Source: Propionibacteriales bacterium
GTDB taxonomy: Bacteria; Actinomycetota; Actinomycetes; Propionibacteriales; Nocardioidaceae
Direction of reading: 5' to 3'
Length of the DNA stretch: 64,000 bases
Assembly (NCBI GenBank): GCA_009377795.1
Contig: WHTJ01000008.1
Coordinates: 1 to 64,000, forward strand
The notes beneath the pieces are model-generated. The model was given only the letters and a program-made list of their open reading frames with translations, made no database searches and was not told the DNA's origin. The number at the start of each line of letters is the position of its first letter. Positions within the stretch are counted from its first letter, which is position 1. The translations under genes were made by a program, and so were the position numbers. Shown piece by piece: positions 37,907 through 54,990 of the stretch.

Positions 37907-39078
37907 GCGAGCCGACCTGGCAGGAGCGGTACGGCGCCGCCCTGATGAACACCTTCGGTACGCCGCGGGCGCTGCTCACCCGCGGCGACGGCTGCTATGT
38001 CTGGGACGCCGAGGACCGCCGCTATCTCGACCTGCTCGGCGGAATCGCGGTCAACGTACTCGGCCATGGGCATCCGGCAGTCGTCCAGGCGGTCCACCGG
38101 CAGTTGTCCACGCTGGGGCACACGTCGAACTTCTTCGCCTCGGCTCCGCAGATCGAGCTCGCCGAGCGGCTGGTCTCGCTCATCGGCGCCGGCGAGGGCC
38201 GGGTGTTCTTCACCAACTCCGGGACCGAGGCCAACGAGGCGGCGCTGAAGCTCACCCGGCGTACCGGACGCACCCGGCTGATCGCCGCAACCGGCGGCTT
38301 CCACGGCCGCACGATGGGCGCGCTGGCGCTCACCCACAAGGCGGCCTACCGGGAGCCGTTCGAGCCGTTGCCCGGTCAGGTGGAGTTCGTGGAGTACGGC
38401 GACGCCGACGCCCTGGCCGCCGCGGTCGACAGCACGACCGCGGCCGTGGTGCTGGAGCCGGTCCAGGGTGAGGCCGGGGTCGTCGTACCTGCGGCCGGCT
38501 ACCTCGAGGAGGCACGCGAGCTGGCCACCGCGCACGGTGCGCTGCTGTGGCTGGACGAGATCCAGAGCGGCATGGGACGCACCGGGCACTGGTTCGCGCA
38601 CCAGGCCGGCCGGGTGCGGCCCGACGTCGTCACGGTCGCGAAGGGGCTCGGCGGCGGGCTGCCGATCGGGGCGTGCGTCGCGCTCGGGGACGCCGCGGGG
38701 CTGCTCGGGCCCGGCCAGCACGGTACGACCTTCGGCGGCAACCCGGTGGCGGCGGCCGCCGCGCTGGCCGTGCTCGACACCATCGAGGCCGACGACCTGC
38801 TCGCCCACGCCGCCAAGGTGGGCGACCACCTGGTCTCGGGGATGCGTTCGGCCCATCCGGCGATCGCGGAGGTGCGCGGCCGGGGGCTGCTGATCGGCGT
38901 ACGGCTGACCGAGCCGGTGGCCGCGCGGGTGGCGGCGTCGGCGATGGAGCACGGCTTCGTGGTCAACGACTGCACTCCGGACACCGTACGGCTCGCACCG
39001 GCGCTGATCCTCACCACCGAACAGGCCGACACGTGGCTGGCCGCGCTGCCCGCGATCCTCGACCAGGTGGCGACATGA
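37903..39078 (+). CDS. argD: Acetylornithine aminotransferase
   Basis: This class III PLP-dependent transaminase of 391 residues has [15 protein letters not shown], the cofactor-contacting Asp218 in [15 protein letters not shown] and Schiff-base Lys247 in [14 protein letters not shown]. It converts N-acetylglutamate semialdehyde to N-acetylornithine. Both ends overlap neighbours by 4 bases. Confidence 0.97.
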   Translation: MSEPTWQERYGAALMNTFGTPRALLTRGDGCYVWDAEDRRYLDLLGGIAVNVLGHGHPAVVQAVHRQLSTLGHTSNFFASAPQIELAERLVSLIGAGEGRVFFTNSGTEANEAALKLTRRTGRTRLIAATGGFHGRTMGALALTHKAAYREPFEPLPGQVEFVEYGDADALAAAVDSTTAAVVLEPVQGEAGVVVPAAGYLEEARELATAHGALLWLDEIQSGMGRTGHWFAHQAGRVRPDVVTVAKGLGGGLPIGACVALGDAAGLLGPGQHGTTFGGNPVAAAAALAVLDTIEADDLLAHAAKVGDHLVSGMRSAHPAIAEVRGRGLLIGVRLTEPVAARVAASAMEHGFVVNDCTPDTVRLAPALILTTEQADTWLAALPAILDQVAT

Positions 39079-40010
39079 CCCGCCACTTCCTGCGGGACGA
39101 CGACCTCGGCCCTGCCGAGCAGGCCGAGATCCTCGCCCTCGCCGACTCGCTGAAGGCCGACCGGTTCGGCACCCGGCCGTTGGCCGGGCCGCGCACCGTC
39201 GCCGTGCTGTTCGACAAGCCCTCGACCCGCACCCGGATCTCGTTCGCGGTCGGGATCAGCGATCTGGGCGGCGTACCCCTGGTCATCGACGCCGGTGTCG
39301 CGCAGCTCGGCCGCGGTGAGCCGATCGAGGACACCGCGCGCGTCCTCGAACGCCAGGTCGCTGCGATCGTGTGGCGTACCTTCGGCCAGGACCGGGTCGA
39401 GACGATGGCGAGGCACGCCGGCGTACCCGTCGTCAACGCCCTGACCGACACATTCCACCCGTGCCAGCTGCTCGCCGACCTGCAGACCATCCGGGAGCAC
39501 AAGAGCCGGCTCTCCGGGCTGCGGCTCGCCTACCTCGGCGACGGCGCCAACAACATGGCGCACTCCTACCTGCTCGCGGGCGCGACCGCCGGGATGCACG
39601 TGGCGGTCGGCTCTCCCGCCGACCTGCCGCCCGACCCCGGCATCCTGAGCCGAGCCGCGGCGATCGCCGAGCAGACCGGCGGGTCGGCCGCCCATCTCAT
39701 CGACCCGGAGGAGGCGGTCAAGGGTGCCGACGTGGTCGCCACCGACACCTGGGTCTCGATGGGCGACGAGGACCGGTCGGCGGCGTACCTCGAGCTGCTC
39801 CGGCCGTACGCAGTCGACGACGCGGCCATGAGTCGTGCGGCGGCGGACGCGGTCGTCCTGCACTGCCTTCCGGCGTACCGCGGTCAGGAGATCAGCGCCT
39901 CGGTCATCGACGGTCCGCAGAGCGTGGTCTGGGACCAGGCGGAGAACCGGCTGCATGCGCAGAAGGCGCTGCTGACCTGGTTGCTGGCCCGCGCGGAGGA
40001 CGAGCGATGA
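39075..40010 (+). CDS. argF: Ornithine carbamoyltransferase
   Basis: The enzyme has 311 residues: carbamoyl-phosphate site STRTR (50-54), HPCQ (128-131), SMG loop (228-230) and ornithine-binding HCLP (263-266). It makes citrulline. The ATG overlaps the argD stop. Confidence 0.97.
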   Translation: MTRHFLRDDDLGPAEQAEILALADSLKADRFGTRPLAGPRTVAVLFDKPSTRTRISFAVGISDLGGVPLVIDAGVAQLGRGEPIEDTARVLERQVAAIVWRTFGQDRVETMARHAGVPVVNALTDTFHPCQLLADLQTIREHKSRLSGLRLAYLGDGANNMAHSYLLAGATAGMHVAVGSPADLPPDPGILSRAAAIAEQTGGSAAHLIDPEEAVKGADVVATDTWVSMGDEDRSAAYLELLRPYAVDDAAMSRAAADAVVLHCLPAYRGQEISASVIDGPQSVVWDQAENRLHAQKALLTWLLARAEDER

Positions 40011-40542
40011 CCACGAACAGCATTCCCTCGACCAAGGCGGCCCGTCAGCAGCTGATCGTCGAGCTGCTCGGCCGGCACCCGGTGCGGTCGCAGCCGGAGT
40101 TGGCGGCGCTGCTCGGTGAGTCCGGCGTGCAGGTCACCCAGGCGACGCTGTCCCGCGACCTGGTCGAGCTGGACGCCGTACGGGTCCGGCACTCGTCCGG
40201 CTCGCTCGTCTACGCCGTACCCGGTGAGGGCGGCGACCGGCGTCCACGGCCGGCCGCCGAGACCGTGGCGGCGGAGTCCCGCCTCGCGCGGTTGTGCGGC
40301 GAGCTGCTGGTCTCGGCGGAGGCCTCGGCGAACATGGTCGTGCTCCGTACGCCGCCGGGCGCCGCACAATACTTCGCCTCGGCCATCGACCATGCCGATC
40401 TCACCGCCGTGCTCGGCACCATCGCGGGCGACGACACCGTGCTGGTCGTCAGCCGCGAACCGGAGGGCGGCGAGGACGTCGCCTTGAAGTTCCTGCGGAT
40501 GGCTCAGAACCATCCGGATGCCCCACAAGCCAAGGAGAAATC

Positions 40543-40546
<4 letters not shown>
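40007..40546 (+). CDS. argR: Arginine repressor
   Basis: The protein has 179 residues. The N-terminal winged helix (with [33 protein letters not shown]) carries the ArgR SRDL signature. The C-terminal arginine-binding oligomerisation domain has [31 protein letters not shown], including the DH/GDDT residues that contact arginine. It should bind the ARG boxes before argC and so regulate its own operon. Overlaps of 4 bases couple it to argF and argG. Confidence 0.96.
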
Positions 40547-43755
<3,209 letters not shown>

Positions 43756-43795
43756 TGGACCCGCGATGAGACCGATTCTGCGAAGGAGACAAGAC

Positions 43796-45070
43796 GTGAC
43801 CACACATCCGCACATCCTGGACGAGCTGGGTCGGCGTGGCCTGATGGTGCACACGACCGACCCGGACGCCCTGCGTGCGGACCTCTCGGCCGGTCCGGTC
43901 ACGTTCTACTGCGGGTTCGACCCGACGGCGCCGAGCCTGCATTTCGGGAACCTCGTACAGCTGGTGACCATGCGGCGGCTCCAGCTGGCCGGGCAGCTGC
44001 CGCTGGCTCTGGTGGGTGGCGCCACCGGCCTGATCGGGGATCCCAAGGCGACTGAGGAGCGCGTCCTCAATCCCAGGGGGACCGTCGAGAAGTGGGTGGA
44101 GAGCGTCCGCGGCCAGGTCGAGCGGTTCCTGGACTTCGAGGGCACGTACGCCGCCCGCATGGTCAACAACCTCGACTGGACCGCCCCGGTGTCGGTGGTG
44201 GACTTCCTGCGCGACATCGGCAAGCACTTCCCGGTCAACCGGATGCTCGACCGGGAGACGGTGCGCGCGCGTCTCGAGTCGGGGATCAGCTACACGGAGT
44301 TCAGCTACGTGCTGCTGCAGTCGATGGACTACCTCGAGCTGTTCCGGCGTCATGGCTGCCGGCTGCAGATCGGGGGCAGCGACCAGTGGGGCAACATCAC
44401 GGCCGGTGTCGAGCTGGTCCGCAGGGCGGAGGGCGCGCGGGTGCATGCGCTCGCGACTCCGTTGATCACGAAGCCGGACGGCACGAAGTACGGCAAGACC
44501 GAGGGCGGGGCGATCTGGCTCGATCCGGAGTTGACGTCGCCGTACGCCTTCTACCAGTTCTGGCTGAACGTCGAGGATCGCCAGGTCGGCGAGCTGCTGC
44601 GGGTGTTCACCTTCCGTGCGGTCGACGAGATCGCGGAGCTGGAGACGCGGCATGCCGAGAGGCCGTCCGCGCGCGAGGCGCAACGGGCACTGGCCGAGGA
44701 CGTGACGACCTTGGTGCACGGCGCCGCGGAGACCCGCCGTGTCCAAGAGGCGGCGACGGCGCTGTTCGGCAGCGGGGACCTCGCGGCCCTGGACTCGTCG
44801 ACCCTGGCGGCGGCACTGCAGGAGGCGCCGTTCGCGCGGATGGAGGCCGGGTCGGTGCTGCCGTCGGTGGTGGACGCTCTGGTCGCGACCGGTCTGGCGC
44901 AGAGCAAGGGTGCCGCGCGCCGCACGATCAACGAGGGCGGCGCGTACGTCAACAACGAGCGGGTCACCGATGCCGAGGCCGTCCTCGCGCCCGCGCAGCT
45001 CCTGCATGGCCGGTACGTCGTCCTGAGGAAGGGCAAGCGCAGCATGGCCGGTGTCGAGGTTCTGCGTTAG
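43796..45070 (+). CDS. tyrS: Tyrosyl-tRNA synthetase
   Basis: The class I enzyme has 424 residues: YCGFDPTAPSLHFGNL carries the HIGH-equivalent HFGN (49-52), followed by GGATGLIGDP, QIGGSDQWGNI and KPDGTKYGKTEGGA as the KMSKS-equivalent. A C-terminal S4 domain (SKGAARRTINEGGAYVNNERV) follows. The GTG start is set by AAGGAG 7 bases upstream; the frame is open further upstream but overlaps mpg. The rRNA operon promoter follows within 20-200 bases. Confidence 0.97.
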   Translation: MTTHPHILDELGRRGLMVHTTDPDALRADLSAGPVTFYCGFDPTAPSLHFGNLVQLVTMRRLQLAGQLPLALVGGATGLIGDPKATEERVLNPRGTVEKWVESVRGQVERFLDFEGTYAARMVNNLDWTAPVSVVDFLRDIGKHFPVNRMLDRETVRARLESGISYTEFSYVLLQSMDYLELFRRHGCRLQIGGSDQWGNITAGVELVRRAEGARVHALATPLITKPDGTKYGKTEGGAIWLDPELTSPYAFYQFWLNVEDRQVGELLRVFTFRAVDEIAELETRHAERPSAREAQRALAEDVTTLVHGAAETRRVQEAATALFGSGDLAALDSSTLAAALQEAPFARMEAGSVLPSVVDALVATGLAQSKGAARRTINEGGAYVNNERVTDAEAVLAPAQLLHGRYVVLRKGKRSMAGVEVLR

Positions 45071-45085
45071 GTGCGGCATGCCGGT

Positions 45086-45114
45086 TTGCCTCGCGGGGCC
45101 AGCCTGAGTAATGT
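45086..45114 (+). promoter_or_regulatory. Upstream rRNA operon promoter candidate
   Basis: TTGCCT and TAATGT are separated by exactly 17 bases just after tyrS. Tandem promoters are usual for rRNA operons. It is less consensus-like than the downstream one. Confidence 0.45.
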
Positions 45115-45273
45115 TCTTCCCGTCGTCCCGGACGGCGGGCGCGCGGCCTCGGCCGAGCGACCGGCACCGGGCGGCGCAACCCACTTCAGCCCATCTATTC
45201 AGCGCCTCCGGGCGACCGGTGACGCTGCGGCAGTATGGACGGTTGTGGGCCGGATCAGGTGGATCCTCGAAGT

Positions 45274-45302
45274 TTGACGGAACCCGCCGGAACCGGTAAG
45301 TT
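45274..45302 (+). promoter_or_regulatory. Main rRNA operon promoter
   Basis: TTGACG, a 17-base spacer, then TAAGTT: a near-consensus housekeeping promoter of the type found before actinobacterial rRNA operons. It lies about 250 bases before mature 16S. Confidence 0.8.
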
Positions 45303-45553
45303 AGACGAGTTGCCCCAAAACAGGTCGAGAGGCCTGCGATGGTGTGCGCTTGATCCTTGAGAACTCAACAGCGTGCCAAAAGTCGACGAAGACAGTAACG
45401 CCCCGTCGACAGGAGCCGGAGCCTCCTCGGAGGTCCTGGTTTCTGTCTGCGGATTCCTTTGGTAAGACCGGCTCCTTTCTGATGAAAGGAGCCACTTGCC
45501 GGGATACTCCGTTTTGTCGGTTAGATCGCGTTTGCGGTTTTACCGGATAGATT

Positions 45554-50522
<4,969 letters not shown>

Positions 50523-50541
50523 CACCATTTCTTATTTGTTT

Positions 50542-50565
50542 GCGTCCACTATGCGGTTCCCGAGA
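50542..50565 (+). other. Right strand of the 23S rRNA processing stem
   Basis: GTCCACTATGCGGTTC and flanks pair with the spacer segment before 23S over 24 positions. It lies 20 bases after the estimated 23S end. Confidence 0.7.
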
Positions 50566-50608
50566 TGCGGTCGGGCCCATTCATTTGGGTATGACACATC
50601 TCCATAGA

Positions 50609-50727
50609 GTCTCGGCGACCATGGCGAAGGGGAAACACCCGGCTCCATTCCGAACCCGGAAGTTAAGCCCTTCAGCGCCGATGGTACTGCGTGGGAGACC
50701 ACGTGGGAGAGTAGGACGTCGCCGGAC
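50609..50727 (+). rRNA. rrf: 5S ribosomal RNA
   Basis: The terminal helix GTCTCGGCGAC pairs with GTCGCCGGAC. Internal landmarks include CATTCCGAACCCGGAAGTTAAG, GCGCCGATGGTACTGC and GTGGGAGAGTAGGACG. The 119-base length is normal. It follows 23S by about 86 bases. Confidence 0.95.
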
Positions 50728-50733
50728 ATTTTT

Positions 50734-50765
50734 ATCAGGGCCACCCGGTAGCGGGTGGCCCTGAT
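50734..50765 (+). terminator. rRNA operon terminator
   Basis: A perfect 14-bp stem (ATCAGGGCCACCCG with CGGGTGGCCCTGAT) around a 4-base loop begins 6 bases after 5S. A run of five T lies before the stem and only ATTC after it, so it may work in both directions. Confidence 0.85.
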
Positions 50766-50841
50766 TCATGTCCACACTTGTGCGGTGGCCCGAGGCGTCC
50801 GCCATCGCGGCGACGCCGTCGAGGACCAGGAGGAGTGCGCG

Positions 50842-51555
50842 ATGCCACCGGAGCGGCGTTCCCGGCGACGTCCCCCACCCAAGGAGCAGGACGCTGCTCC
50901 CGAGGTGCCCGAGGGCGTGACCGGTAAGGAGCTCGATCGGTCGGTCCGCCAGCAACTGCGCTCGCTACCGGACAGGCTCGCCGGCACGGTGGCCCGCCAT
51001 CTGGTGGCGGCCGGCGTGCTGCTCGACACCGATCCGGAGGAGGCGTACCGGCACACCCTCGCGGCCCGCACCAGGGCGTCTCGCCTCGCGGTCGTCCGCG
51101 AGGCGTGCGGCGAGGCGGCGTATCGCGCCGGGCACTACGCGGAGGCGCTGGCCGAGCTGCGGGCCGCCCGCCGGATCAACGGAGCGGCCGACTACCTGCC
51201 GCTGATCGCCGACTGCGAACGCGCCCTGTCCAGGCCGGAACGCGCCCTCGCCGTGGCGAAGGACGACGGGGCCGACCGACTCGATCGCGCGGCGCGGGTC
51301 GAACTGGCGATCGTGATCGCGGGCGCACGGCTGGATCTCGGCCAGCCGGACATGGCGGTCCGCCTGCTCGAGGGCGTCGGTCCGGGAAGCGATGCCCACG
51401 CACCGTGGATCGCCCGTCTGCGGTACGCGTACGCCGATGCGCTGCTGGCCGGCGGACGGCGGACCGAGGCGATCGAGTGGTTCCATCGTGCCGTCGCCGC
51501 CGACAGCCACCACGTGACCGACGCCGTCGAGCGGCTCGAGCAGCTGGACTCCTGA
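50842..51555 (+). CDS. Tetratricopeptide-repeat protein
   Basis: The protein has 237 residues. A basic/Pro-rich N-terminus (PERRSRRRPPPKEQ) is followed by at least four helical TPR-like units, for example AAYRAGHYAEALAELRAARRIN and LRYAYADALLAGGRRTEAIEWFHRAVAAD. This is the conserved actinobacterial TPR protein found between tyrS and the HAD phosphatase (Rv1691 position); its role is unknown. The ATG follows AGGAGG; the frame is open upstream into the terminator but that part is not plausible. Confidence 0.83.
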   Translation: MPPERRSRRRPPPKEQDAAPEVPEGVTGKELDRSVRQQLRSLPDRLAGTVARHLVAAGVLLDTDPEEAYRHTLAARTRASRLAVVREACGEAAYRAGHYAEALAELRAARRINGAADYLPLIADCERALSRPERALAVAKDDGADRLDRAARVELAIVIAGARLDLGQPDMAVRLLEGVGPGSDAHAPWIARLRYAYADALLAGGRRTEAIEWFHRAVAADSHHVTDAVERLEQLDS

Positions 51556-51673
51556 ACGGGCCGGGCCGGATTTGGTCCACAGCCACGTCGAACCCCCCGG
51601 ATTCTCCACAGCGTCGCCGTCCGAGCTGGCAACGGCTCGCGTCGCCTCGGAGGGTGGGGCCCGGAGGTGTTCG

Positions 51674-52024
51674 ATGCCCACGACCGAAGAAGACTCTGAA
51701 TCGTTCGCCGATCATCTCAACGAGGTGCGGCTACGGGGGCGTCTCGCGAGCTCGGCGACTCAGCGGGAGCTGCCCAGCGGCGACCAGCTGGTGGTGTTCC
51801 GGGTCATCGTCGACCGGCCAAGATCCCGTGGTGAGCCGCGCCGGCGCATCGACGCACTCGAGTGTGTCGCGTGGTCCGCGAGGATCCGTCATACCGTCCT
51901 GCGCTGGTCGCCCGGCGAGCTGGTGGATGTCGAGGGCCATCTGCGGCGGCGGTTCCGTCGTACGGACGACGGTCCGGTGAGCCGGGTCGAGGTCGAGGTG
52001 GTGCGGGCACGCTGTGTTCGATGA
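51674..52024 (+). CDS. Small OB-fold (single-stranded DNA-binding-like) protein
   Basis: The protein has 116 residues. NEVRLRGRLASSATQRELPSGDQLVVFRVIVDRP and IDALECVAWSARIRHTVLRWSPGELVDVEGHLRRRF follow the strand order of the SSB OB-fold (usual SSB: VxLxGRL...VxxFxLAxxR...W...GxxVxVxGxLr). It lacks the acidic SSB tail. The role may be in DNA repair or replication, but this is not established. The ATG follows GGAGG at 6 bases. Confidence 0.7.
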   Translation: MPTTEEDSESFADHLNEVRLRGRLASSATQRELPSGDQLVVFRVIVDRPRSRGEPRRRIDALECVAWSARIRHTVLRWSPGELVDVEGHLRRRFRRTDDGPVSRVEVEVVRARCVR

Positions 52025-52044
52025 GTCGAGGCCACGGGCGGGGT

Positions 52045-52645
52045 CTAGGGTGTGGTCGCGGACGCCCGATCCAGCAGGCGCATCACGAAACCCATCCGCG
52101 GTTTGGGTCCGAAGGAGGTCGACTTACGCGGCAGTCTCCGTCCGGTCGCGGCGGCGGCCAGCACGGTGGAGACATCCGGCGGACGCACGAGCAGGATCGG
52201 CTCGAGGTTTGTGGCGGTGTGCGAGATGAGCTCGGTCCTGTCCTCGACGATGGGGGGGAAGGACGTCCTCGTGCGGGAGCACGATCCGCTCGGAGAAGTC
52301 GCACAGGCCGAGTGCGCCGATCAGGCCGCGTACAGCGCCGGAGTCCCACCGGTACTCGTACACGTAGAGGCCGGGCTGCTCGTCGAGTCGAAGGACGTCC
52401 GCCGCCTGCCAGGCGTCCAGCAGCCGGACCACATCGGCGTACGACGTCGCCCCGCTCAACCGGCGTGGCAGGATCAGCCGGACGACGTTGTGGGGATGCC
52501 GGGCGAGCAACTGCGGCACGGTCTCGGCGTCAAGGACGTCGTACGGCGGCGCCGTGACCGCGCCCGGGTCGTCGACGCTGGGTCCGTACCGCAGTCCGCG
52601 AAACGGTGCCAGCACCAGACCGGGTGCGCGCGCGTCTTCGGACAC
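52045..52645 (-). pseudogene. Decayed DUF1015-family gene (internal deletion plus frameshift)
   Basis: The first 130 codons read as the DUF1015 N-terminus (APFRGLRYGPSVDDPGAVTAPPYDVLDAE, HPHNVVRLILP, LYVYEYRWDSGAVRGLIGALGL, IVLPHEDV). At a run of seven G on the plus strand (52252-52258) the frame breaks. Removing one base restores IVEDRTELISHTATNLEPILLV and then at once RRLPRKSTSFGPKPRMGFVM, which is the far C-terminus of the family. The joined product would have about 199 residues where the family usually has about 400, so some 200 central residues are also missing. It is most likely non-functional. A sequencing error could explain the frameshift but not the deletion. Confidence 0.8.
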
Positions 52646-52690
52646 CGCGGCATCCTAGTCTCGGTCGTCGGGGCAGTGAGAGGAGACCGT

Positions 52691-53740
52691 GTGCCGGACA
52701 CGAAGCCGCGCCATGGGAGCGCATTCGGAAGCGCTTCGCGACCCTTGGTCGAGATCTACGACACGGCGATCTTCGACCTGGACGGCGTGGTCTACGTAGG
52801 TGGCGAGGCCGTGAAGGGCGCTCCCGAGCTGATCGCGAAGATGCGAGACGCGGGAGTGCTCGCCGCCTACGTCACGAACAACGCGTCCCGGCCCCCGGCG
52901 GCGGTCGCGGAGCGACTGCGGCGGATCGGGGTGCACGCCGAGACCGCGGACGTGGTCACGTCGGCACAGGCCGCGGCGCGGCTCGTGGCGGCACGGGTTC
53001 CCAGCCGGGCGAGGGTACTGGTCGTGGGTGGGGACGGGCTCGCGGCCGCGCTCGCGGAGCAAGGGTTGACCCCGGTCTGGTCGGTCGCCGAGGATCCGGC
53101 CGCGGTGGTCCAGGGCTTCCATCCGGATGTGGGATGGCGGCTGCTGGCCGAGGGGACGGCCGCTGTCGAGTCCGGCCTGCCGTGGATCGCCTCGAACCTG
53201 GATTCGACCCTGCGTACGGCCACCGGCCGCGCCCCTGGGAACGGGCTGCTCGTCGGGGTGATCGCGGGTGCGACCGGCCGGCGCCCAGTGGTGGCCGGAA
53301 AGCCGGAACCGGCGTTGTTCGCCGAGACCATGCTGCGGGTGGGTGCGGATCGTCCCCTGGTGGTGGGTGACCGCCTGGACACCGACATCGAGGGCGCCGT
53401 GCGCAGTGCGATGGACTCGCTGTTGGTAATGACTGGCGTCACGGACGTGGTCACCCTCGCCTCGGCGCCGGTCGGCCTGCGCCCGACGTACGCGTCGTCC
53501 GACCTGCGGGGGCTCTTCGAGCCGCATCCTGCGGCTGAACGCGTGCCGCAGGGCCGGCGATGCGGAGGATGGACGGCCTCTCGCGGCCGCGACGCCGACG
53601 ACATCGAGCTGGTCGGCGAGGGCGACGTGGACGACGCGTTGCGCGTACTGGTCAGCTACTGCTGGGATCGCGCGGACACCACCGGAGAGGCCCCGATCGC
53701 GGACCGGGTGGCTTCGGCGTGGCGGGCGGCCGCCGCGTGA
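52691..53740 (+). CDS. HAD-superfamily phosphatase, NagD-like subfamily IIA
   Basis: The protein has 349 residues. HAD motif I is IFDLDGVVYVG (Asp29, Asp31), motif II AYVTNNASRPP, the Lys of motif III VVAGKPEPALF and motif IV VVGDRLDTDIEGA, with the IIA cap between. It hydrolyses a phosphorylated metabolite of unknown identity. The GTG start follows AGGAG at 5 bases; the frame is open far upstream across the decayed DUF1015 gene and this part is not coding. Beyond the HAD core there is a C-terminal extension of about 80 residues. It occupies the Rv1692 position. Confidence 0.9.
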   Translation: MPDTKPRHGSAFGSASRPLVEIYDTAIFDLDGVVYVGGEAVKGAPELIAKMRDAGVLAAYVTNNASRPPAAVAERLRRIGVHAETADVVTSAQAAARLVAARVPSRARVLVVGGDGLAAALAEQGLTPVWSVAEDPAAVVQGFHPDVGWRLLAEGTAAVESGLPWIASNLDSTLRTATGRAPGNGLLVGVIAGATGRRPVVAGKPEPALFAETMLRVGADRPLVVGDRLDTDIEGAVRSAMDSLLVMTGVTDVVTLASAPVGLRPTYASSDLRGLFEPHPAAERVPQGRRCGGWTASRGRDADDIELVGEGDVDDALRVLVSYCWDRADTTGEAPIADRVASAWRAAAA

Positions 53741-53835
53741 GCGCAAAGCCGTGTCCCCAGAGGCAGCATTCCGGGTGCCGGGACGGCTACGGTAGGACGG
53801 TCCGCTGCTCATCACGAGGCGACGGGAGACACGCA

Positions 53836-54141
53836 GTGACTGACTATGGAGATCCTCGGGTCGACGACGCGGTCCGCAGGCTCGACGAGCTGGCCGAACG
53901 GCCGGTCCGCGACCATGTGGAGGTGTTCGAGGACATCCATGAGCGGTTCCGCGATGCGCTCGCCGACCCGTCGTCGGGCGATCCGGTGGAGGCCGCGACG
54001 GCGGACGCTGAAGCGGCCGGAGCCGGAATGGTGGTGGCCGACGCAGCGGAGGCCGAGGTGGCGGAGGGGAGCGGCCCCGGAGAGCCGGCCGGGTGGCGGC
54101 CGGAGGGTACGCCGCCCTCCGGCGCACGGTCGGCGGACTGA
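53836..54141 (+). CDS. Small conserved actinobacterial protein upstream of tlyA
   Basis: The acidic protein has 101 residues. Its first 45 (DPRVDDAVRRLDELAERPVRDHVEVFEDIHERFRDAL) form a conserved-looking helical pair; the rest is Ala/Glu/Gly/Pro-rich and probably disordered. It matches the location and size of the short gene before tlyA in mycobacteria (Rv1693). The GTG start follows GGGAGA. The function is unknown. Confidence 0.72.
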   Translation: MTDYGDPRVDDAVRRLDELAERPVRDHVEVFEDIHERFRDALADPSSGDPVEAATADAEAAGAGMVVADAAEAEVAEGSGPGEPAGWRPEGTPPSGARSAD

Positions 54142-54165
54142 CCTCGAGTCGCCGGCGCGCTGGCT

Positions 54166-54990
54166 ATGAACGCCCCCCATCGACTCGACGTCGCCCTGGT
54201 GCGCCGTAACCTCGCCCGCTCGCGCGAGCAGGCGGTGAGGATGATCGTGTCCGGACGCATCATCGTCGACGGGCATACCGCCCACAAACCCGCGCAGCCG
54301 GTCAGGTGCGGCAGCCACGTCGAGGTCGTGCCGAACGGCGAGGACCCGGAGTACGTCTCGCGCGGTGGGGAGAAGCTGGCCGGCGCGCTGGCCGTCTTCG
54401 GCCGGCGCGGCCTGCGGGCGAAGGGGCGCCGTTGCCTCGACCTGGGTGCGTCCACCGGCGGCTTCACCGACGCGCTCCTGCACGAGGGCGCGAGCGAGGT
54501 CGTGTGCGTCGACGTGGGACGCCGCCAGCTGGTCGCGCCGCTGCGCGACGACCCGCGAACCACCGTTCTCGAGAGCACCGATGCGCGGGAGGTGACCCAG
54601 GAGCAGATCGGCGGCCGCGCGGATCTCGTGGTGGCGGACCTCTCGTTCATCTCGTTGACCCTCGTGCTCCCGGTCCTCGACCACCTGACGACCCCATCCG
54701 CGGACGCCGTCGTACTCGTGAAGCCGCAGTTCGAGGTAGGACGTGGCCGGCTGGGCAAGCACGGCGTCGTGCGGGAGCCACGGTTACGCCTCGAGGCGGT
54801 ACGCCGGGTGGTCGCCGCCGCTCACGATCTCGGATGGGGCCTGCAGGACGTCGTGCCGAGCCCGCTGCCCGGACCGGCCGGAAACGTCGAGTACTTCCTG
54901 TGGCTGCGCGCGGGTCCCGCACACGCGGACGAGAAGGCGATCGACCACGCGGTCAGAACCGGCCCCGGCGGTGAGAAGGTGTCGGAGTGA
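54166..54990 (+). CDS. tlyA: TlyA-type rRNA 2'-O-methyltransferase
   Basis: The protein has 274 residues. An N-terminal S4 RNA-binding domain (RLDVALVRRNLARSREQAVRMIVSGRIIVDG) is followed by an FtsJ-like SAM methyltransferase with KLAGAL, CLDLGASTGGFTDALL (SAM site), DVGRRQL, VVADLSFISL and VLVKPQFEVGRG (catalytic Lys-Asp-Lys set). Mycobacterial TlyA methylates 16S and 23S rRNA and sets capreomycin sensitivity. It starts 24 bases after the small gene and overlaps nadK by 4. Confidence 0.94.
   Translation: MNAPHRLDVALVRRNLARSREQAVRMIVSGRIIVDGHTAHKPAQPVRCGSHVEVVPNGEDPEYVSRGGEKLAGALAVFGRRGLRAKGRRCLDLGASTGGFTDALLHEGASEVVCVDVGRRQLVAPLRDDPRTTVLESTDAREVTQEQIGGRADLVVADLSFISLTLVLPVLDHLTTPSADAVVLVKPQFEVGRGRLGKHGVVREPRLRLEAVRRVVAAAHDLGWGLQDVVPSPLPGPAGNVEYFLWLRAGPAHADEKAIDHAVRTGPGGEKVSE

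Larger units (their letters stand above)
45071..45553 (+). other. rRNA operon promoter and leader region
   Basis: There is no gene in these 483 bases. They hold two candidate promoters, an untranslated leader with the conserved actinobacterial element CTTGAGAACTCAACAGCGTG (45356-45375), and the 10-bp hairpin GGCTCCTTTC-TGAT-GAAAGGAGCC (45470-45493). The leader supplies antitermination and 16S processing signals. Confidence 0.75.

Noticed and set aside
52052-52690. N-terminal extension of the HAD phosphatase on the plus strand
   Set aside because: It is the antisense of the decayed DUF1015 gene; a GTG with AGGAG at 52691 gives a normal HAD N-terminus.
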